A stretch of DNA of 64,000 nucleotides from Ga0077555 sp041397775 (GTDB lineage: Bacteria > Pseudomonadota > Alphaproteobacteria > Rhizobiales > Hyphomicrobiaceae), in the NCBI GenBank assembly GCA_041397775.1, contig JAWKWB010000006.1, positions 62,001-126,000 of the forward strand. Direction: 5' to 3'. This document shows, in pieces, positions 48,414-56,511 of the stretch (positions within the stretch are counted from its first letter, which is position 1; each line of letters begins with the position of its first letter). The position numbers and the translations under genes were made by a program. Under the pieces are notes generated by a model. That model did not search any database. It worked only from the letters and a program-made list of their open reading frames with translations, and was not told the origin of the DNA.

Positions 48414-49117
48414 CCAACCTTCTCGAGGTGGAGGCGATCCACACGGCCTATGGCAGCAGCCGCGTCCTGTTCGGCATCTCGCTCGACATCAAGCCGGGCG
48501 AGTGCGTGTGCCTGCTCGGCCGCAACGGCGTCGGCAAGACGACGACGATGCGGTCGATCATGGGGCTGACGCCGCCCTACCAGGGCAAGGTGCGCTTCAA
48601 GGGCCAGGACGTGACGGGGCGGGCACCCTACGAGATGGCACGCGCCGGGATCGGCTACGTGCCGGAGGACCGCCGCGTCTTCGGCGAATTGACCGTCTGG
48701 GAAAACCTCGACGTCGCCCAGCGCGCGGCCAAGCGGCCGGGACGATGGACGATCGAGGGGGTGTACGAGCTGTTCCCCAAGCTCAGGGAACTAGCCGACC
48801 GCATGGCCGGCGTGCTGTCGGGCGGCGAGCAGCAGATGCTGACGATCGCGCGCACGCTGATGGGCAATCCGGAGCTGCTGCTGCTCGACGAGCCGTCGGA
48901 GGGACTGGCGCCCGTCATCGTCGAGAACATGCTGCACCAGGTGCAACGCCTGAAGCAGGAAGGATTGACGATCCTGCTGGCCGAGCAGGGGCTCGACTTC
49001 TCGCTGGCGCTGGCCGACCGCGTCTACGTCCTGCAGAAGGGTGCGGTCGAATTCTCCGGACCGAGCCAGCAGTTGCGCGACGATGCAGAGCTTCGCGACC
49101 GCTTGCTGGCGCTTTGA
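48410..49117 (+). CDS. livF: Branched-chain amino acid ABC transporter ATPase, LivF type
   Basis: 235 residues. Walker A GRNGVGKTT near residue 39, YVPEDRRVFGELTVWENLDVA with the LivF-type loop, signature LSGGEQQMLTIARTL, Walker B LLLLDEPSEGLAP and AEQGLDFSLALADRVYVLQKG, in which Gln replaces the usual switch His seen in LivG. This Q is normal in LivF. Last gene of the operon; the convergent glpK stop is 60 bp away. Confidence 0.9.
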   Translation: MTNLLEVEAIHTAYGSSRVLFGISLDIKPGECVCLLGRNGVGKTTTMRSIMGLTPPYQGKVRFKGQDVTGRAPYEMARAGIGYVPEDRRVFGELTVWENLDVAQRAAKRPGRWTIEGVYELFPKLRELADRMAGVLSGGEQQMLTIARTLMGNPELLLLDEPSEGLAPVIVENMLHQVQRLKQEGLTILLAEQGLDFSLALADRVYVLQKGAVEFSGPSQQLRDDAELRDRLLAL

Positions 49118-49177
49118 CGAGCGTGCCGGGGACGAGAGTGCCGGGCCGGCGCCCGATGATCGCGGCCCGGCATCGCT

Positions 49178-50671
49178 TCATTCGGTCCCTGCAAAGAGCA
49201 GCGCGGCTTTGACGGCACGCCGCCAGCCATCGAGCCGACGGCGGCGCTCTTTCTCCGTCATCGATGGCGTGAACCGCTTCTCGGCAGCCCAGGCGCGCGC
49301 CGTTTCCTCGGGGCCGGGCCACACGCCCGCATGCATGCCCGCAAGCCAGGCAGCGCCCAGTGCCGTCGTCTCCAGCATCGCCGGGCGGTCCACCGGAGCG
49401 TCCAGGACATCGGCCAGGAGTTGCATGGTCCAGTCGCTCGCGGCCATGCCGCCATCGACGCGCAGCACGGTCGCGTCGTGGCCGGGCCAGTCCCGGCGCA
49501 TGGCGTCGAGCAGATCGGCGGTCTGGTAGGCGACGGATTCCAGCGCCGCGCGCGCGATCTCCGCTGCGCCCGTGTTACGCGTGATGCCGAGCAGCGCGCC
49601 GCGAGCCTCCGCGTTCCAGTGAGGGGCGCCGAGGCCGACGAAGGCGGGCACGAGGACCACGTTCTGCGTGGGATCGGCCCGCGCCGCCAGGTCGCCCGAT
49701 TGCGCGGCGTTGTCGATGAGCTTCAGGCCGTCGCGCAGCCATTGCACGGCGGCGCCTGCGATGAAGATGGCGCCTTCCAGCGCATAGGTGCGCCGGCCAT
49801 CGAGCTGATAGGCGACCGTGGTCAGCAGGCGGCTGTTGGAGGCGACAGCTGTCGTTCCCGTGTTGAGCAGCGCGAAGCAGCCCGTACCATAGGTCGATTT
49901 CACCATGCCCGGCTGAAAGCAGCCCTGGCCGATGGTGGCGGCCTGCTGGTCACCCGCGACACCGCGAATGGCGATGGTGCCGCCCAGCAGCGTCGTGGTG
50001 CCGAAGTCGGCGGCGCAATCGCGGACATCCGGCAAGAGCGCGCGTGGAATACGCAAGATGCGCAGAAGCTCGTCGTCCCATGCTCCCGCGTGGATATCGA
50101 ACAGCAGCGTGCGCGAAGCGTTCGTGGCGTCGGTGGCGTGCACGCGCCCCTCGGTCAACCGCCAGATCAGGAATGCGTCGATCGTCCCCGCCGCCAGATG
50201 TCCCGCTTCGGCGCTGGCGCGGGCCCCCGGCACGTTGTCGAGCAGCCACGCGAGCTTCGTGCCGGAAAAGTAGGGGTCGAGAAGCAGGCCCGTCTTCTGC
50301 GTGACAAGGGGCTCCACGCCCTCGGCCTTGAGACGCGCGCACAGATCGGCGGTACGGCGATCCTGCCAGACGATGGCGCGATGGATGGGCTTGCCCGTGC
50401 GCCGGTCCCAGATGACGCATGTCTCGCGCTGATTGGTGATGCCGATGCCGGCAATGGCGGCGGGTGCAACGCCGGCCCGCGCCAGGGCCTCGCGCATGGT
50501 GGCCAGCGTCGCCGACCAGATATCCTCCGCGTCGTGCTCGACCGAACCCGATGCGGGATAGTGCTGCGGCAGCTCGATCTGGGCCAGGCCGCGCACGACA
50601 TGATCGCGTCCCAGCACGAGCGCGCGCGTCGAGGTGGTGCCCTGGTCGATGGCGAGGACGAGATCGGACAT
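49178..50671 (-). CDS. glpK: Glycerol kinase
   Basis: Phosphorylates glycerol to glycerol 3-phosphate, the substrate of GlpD encoded at 8056. 497 residues, the standard length. LAIDQGTTSTRALV (phosphate 1), RRTGKPIHRAIVWQDRRT, GTIDAFLIWRLTEGRVHATDATNASRTLLFDI and GMVKSTYGTGCFALLNTG are the FGGY/GlpK signatures, and DGGMAASDWTMQLLADVLDAPVDRP the C-terminal ATP site. The encoding gene lies alone, between the Liv operon (convergent) and the ArgH-like gene (divergent, 169-bp gap). Confidence 0.94.
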   Translation of the reverse strand: MSDLVLAIDQGTTSTRALVLGRDHVVRGLAQIELPQHYPASGSVEHDAEDIWSATLATMREALARAGVAPAAIAGIGITNQRETCVIWDRRTGKPIHRAIVWQDRRTADLCARLKAEGVEPLVTQKTGLLLDPYFSGTKLAWLLDNVPGARASAEAGHLAAGTIDAFLIWRLTEGRVHATDATNASRTLLFDIHAGAWDDELLRILRIPRALLPDVRDCAADFGTTTLLGGTIAIRGVAGDQQAATIGQGCFQPGMVKSTYGTGCFALLNTGTTAVASNSRLLTTVAYQLDGRRTYALEGAIFIAGAAVQWLRDGLKLIDNAAQSGDLAARADPTQNVVLVPAFVGLGAPHWNAEARGALLGITRNTGAAEIARAALESVAYQTADLLDAMRRDWPGHDATVLRVDGGMAASDWTMQLLADVLDAPVDRPAMLETTALGAAWLAGMHAGVWPGPEETARAWAAEKRFTPSMTEKERRRRLDGWRRAVKAALLFAGTE

Positions 50672-50840
50672 GGGCTTGCCTCCGGGGATGCCGCATCGTT
50701 CTACGTTCTGGCGAGGCTAGATGCGTTCGGGCCTCCTCGGCAAGGTTCGGGCTGATGGTCGCGCTCGACGGCGCGGCACCGGCTCGCGATAGTAGAGGCG
50801 GCTAGGCTGGATCGAATGCCACGCGGAGAGGCTGAAGCAC

Positions 50841-52352
50841 ATGTCCAAGGAAGAGACCGTGACGCTGCGCGAGCGCGTCAAGCTGCCGCCCGCGCCTGCG
50901 CTCGTTGCGGGCTATTACCGCCCGGCCATCGCCAACGGCGTGAGGTTCGTGTTCGCGTACGAGATGCGCGCACATCTCGCGCATGCGCTGATGCTCGCCG
51001 ACCAGGGCATCGTGGCGCGTGCCGATATCGCCACGGCGCTGCCGGTGATGCTGGCGCTGATGGAGGCAGGCGGCGATGCACTCGCTGTCGATTACAGCCA
51101 GGAGGATCTCTACTCCTACGTCGAGCGGCACCTGGTGACAGCGCTCGGGCCCGATGTCGGCGGGCGGCTGCATACCGGGCGAAGCCGCAACGACCTCAAT
51201 GTCACGACATGGCGGATGGCGCTGCGCGAGCATCTGCTGGCCGTGGGGGGCGCGCTCAATGCCCTGCGCGCGACGGCGCTCGACCTGGCGACGAGGCATG
51301 CCGAAACGGTCATGCCGGGCTACACGCACACGCAGCACGCGCAGCCGATCTCGCTGGGCTACTACCTGCTCGCGTTCGGCGACGTGCTGGCGCGCGATTT
51401 CCGGCGGCTTTCCGGTGCTCTCGCGCATTGCGACCTCAGTCCGCTGGGGGCGGGCGCGCTGACCACGACGGGCTTTCCCATCGACCGGGCGGCGGTGGCC
51501 AATGCGCTCGGTTTCGCCGGGCTCGTCGAGGTGGCCTACGACGCGGTGTCGAGCCGCGACGATGCGCACGAGGCAGCGGCCGTACTCGCCGTGATGATGA
51601 CCGGCCTGTCGCGGCTTGCGACCGATCTGCAGAACTGGAACACGGCCGAATTCGCATTCATCGAGCTGTCCGATGCCTACTCCAGCGTTTCCAGCATCAT
51701 GCCGCAGAAAAAGAACCCGCAGGCGCTCGAATTCGCGAAGGCTGCCGCCGCGCAGGTGACGGGCGCGCTGACGGCCGTTCTGGCGGCTTCCAAGAACACC
51801 TCCTACAGCGACGTCAACGACGGCGTGACGTCGCTCAACGTGCCAGTGCTCGAAGCGGCGGGCAAATCGTCGGCAACGCTCGCAGTTCTCGACGGCGTGC
51901 TCGCGACCATGAGCGTGCGGCCGGACGTGATGGCGAAGGCTGCCGCGGACGGCTATGGCACGGCGACGGAGCTTGCCGACGCGATCGTGCGGGAGACGGG
52001 ATTGTCGTTCCGCAAGGCGCACAACATCGTCGGACGGGTGGTGCGTGAGGCCATCGCGGCGGGCCGCACCGCCCCGCAGATCACCTCGGGCGACATCGAC
52101 GCGGCAGCGACCGCACTCTTCGGCGCCCCGCTGGACATTGCGCCCGATGCCATCCGACGGGCCCTGGACCCGGCCGCCAACCTCGCCTCGCGCACGGTGA
52201 CCGGCGGCCCGGCGGCGGGCGAGATCGCGCGCATGCAGGCCGCGCGCGTGCAACGCCTGGAGGCCGATGTGCGGCTCGTTTCGGACACGGCGGCGCGCGT
52301 GGAGGCGGCGGGGGCGGCTCTGCTTGCACGCGCGCGCGGCTACACGGCGTGA
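50841..52352 (+). CDS. Argininosuccinate lyase-like protein (fumarase/aspartase superfamily)
   Basis: 503 residues, slightly longer than ArgH (about 460-470). GGRLHTGRSRNDLNVTTWRMALRE and VMPGYTHTQHAQPISLGYYLLAF match ArgH blocks, and SVSSIMPQKKNPQALEFAKAAAAQV is the superfamily signature with the catalytic serine loop. N-terminal residues differ from canonical ArgH (no R/WGGRF motif), and no argininosuccinate synthase or other arg gene is near. It may be an ArgH paralogue acting on another C4-adduct, possibly linked to substrates brought by the adjacent Liv-type transporter. The stop is 3 bp from the convergent GNAT gene. Confidence 0.82.
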   Translation: MSKEETVTLRERVKLPPAPALVAGYYRPAIANGVRFVFAYEMRAHLAHALMLADQGIVARADIATALPVMLALMEAGGDALAVDYSQEDLYSYVERHLVTALGPDVGGRLHTGRSRNDLNVTTWRMALREHLLAVGGALNALRATALDLATRHAETVMPGYTHTQHAQPISLGYYLLAFGDVLARDFRRLSGALAHCDLSPLGAGALTTTGFPIDRAAVANALGFAGLVEVAYDAVSSRDDAHEAAAVLAVMMTGLSRLATDLQNWNTAEFAFIELSDAYSSVSSIMPQKKNPQALEFAKAAAAQVTGALTAVLAASKNTSYSDVNDGVTSLNVPVLEAAGKSSATLAVLDGVLATMSVRPDVMAKAAADGYGTATELADAIVRETGLSFRKAHNIVGRVVREAIAAGRTAPQITSGDIDAAATALFGAPLDIAPDAIRRALDPAANLASRTVTGGPAAGEIARMQAARVQRLEADVRLVSDTAARVEAAGAALLARARGYTA

Positions 52353-52355
52353 GGC

Positions 52356-52892
52356 TCAACGGCGCGGTCGCTCGCGGCGCATGGTCCACGTGGGGCCGAG
52401 GCTCGTGTCCTTGCGGATGTCCTGCCAGGCGAAGCCGAGGCGTTCCAGGCCGCGCGCCAGCCCCTCGCTGCGCACGGGCACGCGCAGCACGCAGGCGAGC
52501 GCGAGCGTGGTCTCGAATACTTCCCGCACGAGCAGTTCGATTGCCGACAAGCCGAGGCCGCGACCGCGATGCTCCGGCGAGGATACGAAGGCTGCGCATT
52601 CCCAGGTGCCCGGCCCCAGGTCATCGGCGGCCTGCGTGCCGAATGCGGCCTGCTCCAGTGCCTGGGCGTAGCCGATGGCAACGTCATCCAGGACAATGAG
52701 ACGGCACAACGCCGCCTCGTCATCGATCGCGATACGGAATTGGGCGAGCGCGCTGCCCGCCCCGCCCCACCACTTCTGGACGTCCGGCATCGCGAGCCAC
52801 AGGCGGATGGTCTCGTGATCGGCATCGACAAGGGGACGCAGCGACAGCCTGCCGGCCTCGGGCCCGCCCTGTCCGGTCGGCGCCTCGGGCAT
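52356..52892 (-). CDS. GNAT family N-acetyltransferase, AAC(6')-like
   Basis: 178 residues. RLSLRPLVDADHETIRLWLAMPDVQKWWGG is the N-terminus typical of AAC(6')/RimJ-like acetyltransferases, and FVSSPEHRGRGLGLSAIELLVREVF holds the acetyl-CoA pyrophosphate-binding motif (R/Q-x-x-G-x-G/A). It ends with a tail of basic residues. Substrate unknown; resistance to aminoglycosides must not be assumed. It is separated from the upstream DUF2147 gene by 1 bp, so the two are co-transcribed. Confidence 0.83.
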   Translation of the reverse strand: MPEAPTGQGGPEAGRLSLRPLVDADHETIRLWLAMPDVQKWWGGAGSALAQFRIAIDDEAALCRLIVLDDVAIGYAQALEQAAFGTQAADDLGPGTWECAAFVSSPEHRGRGLGLSAIELLVREVFETTLALACVLRVPVRSEGLARGLERLGFAWQDIRKDTSLGPTWTMRRERPRR

Positions 52893-52893
52893 C

Positions 52894-53421
52894 TCAGGCC
52901 GTGCAGCGCGGCGGTACCGGATCGGTCGCGCGGCGCCACTGGAAGGTCTCGCTCAGGAACTTGAAGCCCTTGTAGCCGGTCACCTGGAGACGGTCCGTGC
53001 CGCGCATGCGCAATTCCGCGTCGAAGGCCTCGCCGCGCTCGGGATCGTAGATCCAGCCGAGATCCCAGGAGCCATCGCGCTGCTGCTTCAATTCGCCGAG
53101 GATCTGCAGGCCGCAGATCGGGCGGTTGCGCTTGGCGCGCTCCTCGTTGAGCTGGTCGCGCAGCGGCTTGCCACGCTTGTCGAGCGGGTCCTTCAGCCAC
53201 ACGATCCAGCCGCAGAGCGTGGCCTTGCCCTCGCATTGCGCGATCTCGACGGCGCCGCGCCCGGTGTGGTCGATCCAAAGTCCGACGGGGCCGGGGGGGA
53301 TGGCGGCATGCGCGGGTTTGCGGGCAAGGGCCGGCATCACCGCCAGCACGGCTGCCAGGCCCACAGCTGCACCTATCACGAATTTCCTGCGCCCCGTGAC
53401 GCTACGTCTCTCGATCGCCAT
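52894..53421 (-). CDS. DUF2147 exported protein
   Basis: 175 residues from ATG 53421. Arg-rich N-terminus, then FVIGAAVGLAAVLAVMPALARKPAHA, a probable Sec signal peptide. The mature part, PVGLWIDHTGRGAVEIAQCEGKATLCGWIVWLKDPLD..., is DUF2147: a small lipocalin-like beta-barrel domain with paired cysteines, found in many alphaproteobacteria as a periplasmic protein of unknown role. DPERGEAFDAELRMRGTDRLQVTGYKG is the second conserved block. The 254-bp region upstream (53422-53675) has no gene I can support and should hold its promoter. Confidence 0.83.
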   Translation of the reverse strand: MAIERRSVTGRRKFVIGAAVGLAAVLAVMPALARKPAHAAIPPGPVGLWIDHTGRGAVEIAQCEGKATLCGWIVWLKDPLDKRGKPLRDQLNEERAKRNRPICGLQILGELKQQRDGSWDLGWIYDPERGEAFDAELRMRGTDRLQVTGYKGFKFLSETFQWRRATDPVPPRCTA

Positions 53422-53675
53422 CGTACTTGCACCCTGAACTCGGGTCCCGACCGCACACGCGCGATTGCAGGACCAAACCGTCTTCTTCCAGCCGACTTTG
53501 GCACGGCGATGGCAAGACTTCGCCTCGCGCCAAGGCGCCCGTCGATCGACCGGGCGACCGGCGTGCCGCCTCACAACCTACGAACCGCACCTGCTCCGGG
53601 CACGTCCTGTCACGGATCGTGATTAACCGCGCGCCTGCCGGGGGCCGTGGCGCGCCGCACGGATCACCGCGCCTC

Positions 53676-54428
53676 TCAATGGACGAACACGCCGGTACGG
53701 CTGTCGTAGGCCTGCTCGTCGTCCATGAGCAGCACTGTCGCCCATGGGTTGTTGACGGCGTATTCCTTCGCGTAATCGTCGGTGACGCCCTCAGCGCCCT
53801 TGTCGATGACCTTGCGGAAGCCGACGATATAGACGGGCACACCGCGCTCGTGCAGCTCGTAGGCTTCCTGCGTCAGGTCCTCGTCGGTCATGGCTTCCTC
53901 GATGACGGCATAGGCCGGCCTGAGATCGGGCCGGCGCTTCATGACCAGCCGCCATTTCGAGGGATTGTTCTTGGCGACGAAGCCCGCGCCGCCCGCCTGG
54001 ATCGCGTCGACGATCGCCTCCAGCCGCTTGCCGCTCATACGGTGGGTGTTGTCGAAATGGATGAGCGAGGCCCCCATGGCGACGAGACGTGCGACGTCTG
54101 CGGTCAGTGCCGTGAATTCTTCGGGGGTGTTGTACTTGCGAACGAACTCTCCGGCCTTGACACTGCCCCAGGCACGGCCGCCACCGCCCCCGACATGATA
54201 GGCGACCGCGCGGCCACCGAGCTTGCGCACCTCGGCAATGGCCTCGGTCGCTCCCGGCTTGTCGAAATCCATCTCGAAGGTGCGGACACCGCGTGCAAAG
54301 GCCTGCCGCACCTCTTCAGGTGTCGGCGGGGCTTCGAGCGAGGTGAAGATCTCCGGCGGGCTCGCTTGGGCGCCGGCGGGCGCCAGAGCCAAGGCCAGAA
54401 CGAAAAACACGGCACACAAAATACGCAT
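53676..54428 (-). CDS. Secreted TIM-barrel-like protein (endo-alpha-1,4-polygalactosaminidase-like), function uncertain
   Basis: 250 residues from ATG 54428 (MRILCAVFFVLALALAPAGAQA, a signal peptide). The mature part has alternating strand-helix character with VRTFEMDFDKPGATEAIAEVRKLGGRAVAYHVGG, MGASLIHFDNTHRMSGKRLEAIVDAIQAGGAGFVAKNNPSKW and RGVPVYIVGFRK, resembling GH114/Glu-Asp-dependent barrels (acidic residues in DFD and HFDN). I do not recognise a characterised member. Upstream lies copy 3 of the dual-palindrome element, which the longer in-frame reading (to 54500) would enter. No operon partner. Confidence 0.65.
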   Translation of the reverse strand: MRILCAVFFVLALALAPAGAQASPPEIFTSLEAPPTPEEVRQAFARGVRTFEMDFDKPGATEAIAEVRKLGGRAVAYHVGGGGGRAWGSVKAGEFVRKYNTPEEFTALTADVARLVAMGASLIHFDNTHRMSGKRLEAIVDAIQAGGAGFVAKNNPSKWRLVMKRRPDLRPAYAVIEEAMTDEDLTQEAYELHERGVPVYIVGFRKVIDKGAEGVTDDYAKEYAVNNPWATVLLMDDEQAYDSRTGVFVH

Positions 54429-54473
54429 CGATCCGAACACGCGCCCTCTATTCGCCCTTCGCCTCCTGGTCGT

Positions 54474-54638
54474 CTGGTGTTCCGGTTCCGGCATTTGCAT
54501 TCCCCTCGAAGCTCACCCGAGAGCAAATGCCGGAACCACATGGAACACCAGCAACACTACGATTCCAGTGTCGCTCTTGCATCCGACGTTTGGTCGCGGA
54601 CCCAGCCGCTGGCAGGCACCAAAGGTCAGATGCACTAC
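54474..54638 (-). repeat. Dual-palindrome intergenic element, copy 3 (inverted)
   Basis: Same element as at 39839, in the opposite orientation. On the minus strand the first palindrome (54638 to 54565) has TAGTG / CACT ends and an inner stem CATCTGACCTTTGGT with two mismatches, around a loop containing CAGCGGCTGG. The linker AATCGTAGTGTTG follows. The second palindrome (54551 to 54474) has a perfect outer 10-bp stem CTGGTGTTCC / GGAACACCAG and a perfect inner 15-bp stem GGTTCCGGCATTTGC, with a 4-nt bulge. It begins inside the end of scpB. Confidence 0.88.
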
Positions 54639-55468
54639 GCAGGCGACCGGGGCGCATCGTCATCGTCCGCCGTGGCGGCCGGCTCCTCGTCTTCGGGCAC
54701 GCCGGCGGCCTCCAGCGGCAGCTCCTCCTGGACGCCTTCATCCTCTTCGAGGGGCAATTCGTCCGGCATCAGCTTAGCGACATCCGTCGGCTCGGGCACG
54801 GCAAAATCCGGCGGCAGGTTGGAATCGAGCAGGCCCGCTGACTTGAGCTCGGCGAGCCCCGGCAGATCCTTGATGTTGTCGAGCGAGAAATGCTCGAGGA
54901 AGGCTGCCGTCGTGCCGTAGGTCAGCGGCTTGCCCGGCGCGCGGCGGCGCCCGCGCGGGCGGATCCAGCCGGTTTCCAGGAGAATGTCGAGCGTGCCCTT
55001 CGAGGTTTCGACGCCGCGGATCTCCTCGATCTCCGCCCGCGTCACGGGCTGGTGGTAGGCGATGATCGACAACGTTTCGAGCGCCGCCTTCGACAGGCGC
55101 CGTTCCTCCACGGCGTGCTTCTCGAGCAGGTAGGACAGATCCTCGGCCGTGCGGAAGGCCCATTTGCCCGCGACGCGCACGAGATTGACGCCCCGGGTGG
55201 CGTATTGCGCGCGCAAGTCCCCGAGGAGGGCCCTAATGTCGCCGCCGCGAATATGCCGCGCCATGTGCTCCTCGCTCAGCGGCTCGGATGCCGCAAACAG
55301 GAGCGCTTCGAGGATACGCAGGTTTTCCTCGCTCTGCGGCGCCGGCAGGCGTGCGACGTTGGACGCCTGCGCCGAACCGCCCGCGTCGTCGTGCTCGTCG
55401 CGATCGGGCGCGTCGTCGTAGCCACCGATCTCCTCGACGAGACGGATGTTCAGCCTGGGCGATTCCAT
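54635..55468 (-). CDS. scpB: Segregation and condensation protein B
   Basis: 277 residues from ATG 55468, which has AGAGGAAG just before it; an ATG at 55495 is a longer alternative. The double winged-helix core is LRILEALLFAASEPLSEEHMARHI to LSKAALETLSIIAYHQPVTRAEIEEIRGVETSKGTLDILLETGWI, the ScpB signature. RAPGKPLTYGTTAAFLEHFSLDNIKDLPGL closes it. A long acidic tail (Glu/Asp/Pro-rich, about 60 residues) is typical of alphaproteobacterial ScpB. It partners ScpA and the SMC condensin. The stop TAG is part of the repeat element terminus. It is the last gene of the nagZ-scpA-scpB set. Confidence 0.92.
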   Translation of the reverse strand: MESPRLNIRLVEEIGGYDDAPDRDEHDDAGGSAQASNVARLPAPQSEENLRILEALLFAASEPLSEEHMARHIRGGDIRALLGDLRAQYATRGVNLVRVAGKWAFRTAEDLSYLLEKHAVEERRLSKAALETLSIIAYHQPVTRAEIEEIRGVETSKGTLDILLETGWIRPRGRRRAPGKPLTYGTTAAFLEHFSLDNIKDLPGLAELKSAGLLDSNLPPDFAVPEPTDVAKLMPDELPLEEDEGVQEELPLEAAGVPEDEEPAATADDDDAPRSPA

Positions 55469-55556
55469 GCGCTTCCTCTTTTCAGGAGGTTTCATCCACA
55501 CGCACCACACGCAACGTCACTTGAACCTTGAACGAACGATATCGACTGCCGGCGGG

Positions 55557-56459
55557 TCAGGAGACCCGCTGCCACTCCGCGCCCGGTTCCTTGCGCCGCA
55601 TATAGATCGGCGCGAAGGGTCCGGCCTGGCGAATTTCGATCAGGCCTTCGCGCGTCATCTCGAGCGTGGCACCGAAGGCGCTGGCGAGGGCCGTACGACC
55701 CAGCTCGGGGGCGGGTAGATAGCGCTCGATGAACAGGTCGAGCTGCACCCACCGCTCCTTGCTGTCGACGCCCACGAGTTGCTCGAGGCGTTGGCGCGCA
55801 TCCTTGATCGACCAGACGACGCGGCGCTTGACCACGTGGGCTCGCTTGACCGTCGTGCGCTTGCGCTGGTCTGCGTAGGCTTTCAACAGATCGAAAATCT
55901 CGGCGGAATACTGGCGCTCGCGGAAGGTACGGACGCCCTCCGGCATGCCGCGCGGGAAGATATCCTGTCCGAGCCGCTTGCGCGTGAAGAGCTGCGCTGC
56001 GGCCTTGCGCATGGCGTCGAGCCGCTGCAGGCGGAAGGCCAGCAGGGCCGCCATTTCGTCGGCCGACGGCCCATCCTCGACCTTCTTCTCCTTCGGCAGA
56101 AGCAGCCGCGACTTGAGATAGGCGAGCCATGCCGCCATCACCAGGTAATCGGCGGCCAGCTCGAGCCTGACTTTCTGAACATCGGCAATGAACGCCAGGT
56201 ATTGTTCGGCAAGTTGCGTCACCGAAATGTGGGCGAGGTCCACCTTCTGCGTGCGGGCGAGCGCCAGCAGCAGATCGAGCGGTCCCTCGAAACCGGACAC
56301 GTCGACGTTGAGCTTCTCGCCCGGCGCCAGCTCGTCGGCGTCATCGGCAGCACCCCAGTCGGCATTCGCTGCGCGAGCACCAGCATCCGCCGAGGCTGCC
56401 GCCTCGTCGTCCGCAGCCGTGACGTTGGGCTGCCCGCTGGGGTTATCGCTCTCGCTCAC
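55557..56459 (-). CDS. scpA: Segregation and condensation protein A
   Basis: Kleisin subunit of SMC-ScpAB. 300 residues from the GTG at 56459; the frame is open upstream into nagZ, and I see no better start, so the start is uncertain. An acidic N-terminal extension of about 50 residues, then FEGPLDLLLALARTQKVDLAHISVTQLAEQYLAFI, the ScpA SMC-neck-binding signature, YLVMAAWLAYLKSRLLLP, and a C-terminal winged helix ending LEMTREGLIEIRQAGPFAPIYMRR. It follows nagZ by 52 bp and precedes scpB by 88 bp. Confidence 0.9.
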   Translation of the reverse strand: MSESDNPSGQPNVTAADDEAAASADAGARAANADWGAADDADELAPGEKLNVDVSGFEGPLDLLLALARTQKVDLAHISVTQLAEQYLAFIADVQKVRLELAADYLVMAAWLAYLKSRLLLPKEKKVEDGPSADEMAALLAFRLQRLDAMRKAAAQLFTRKRLGQDIFPRGMPEGVRTFRERQYSAEIFDLLKAYADQRKRTTVKRAHVVKRRVVWSIKDARQRLEQLVGVDSKERWVQLDLFIERYLPAPELGRTALASAFGATLEMTREGLIEIRQAGPFAPIYMRRKEPGAEWQRVS

Positions 56460-56511
56460 GGGTTTCGTTTCGTCCTGTGCATATCCTGTGCGTGGCGGAC
56501 CATATACTGAT

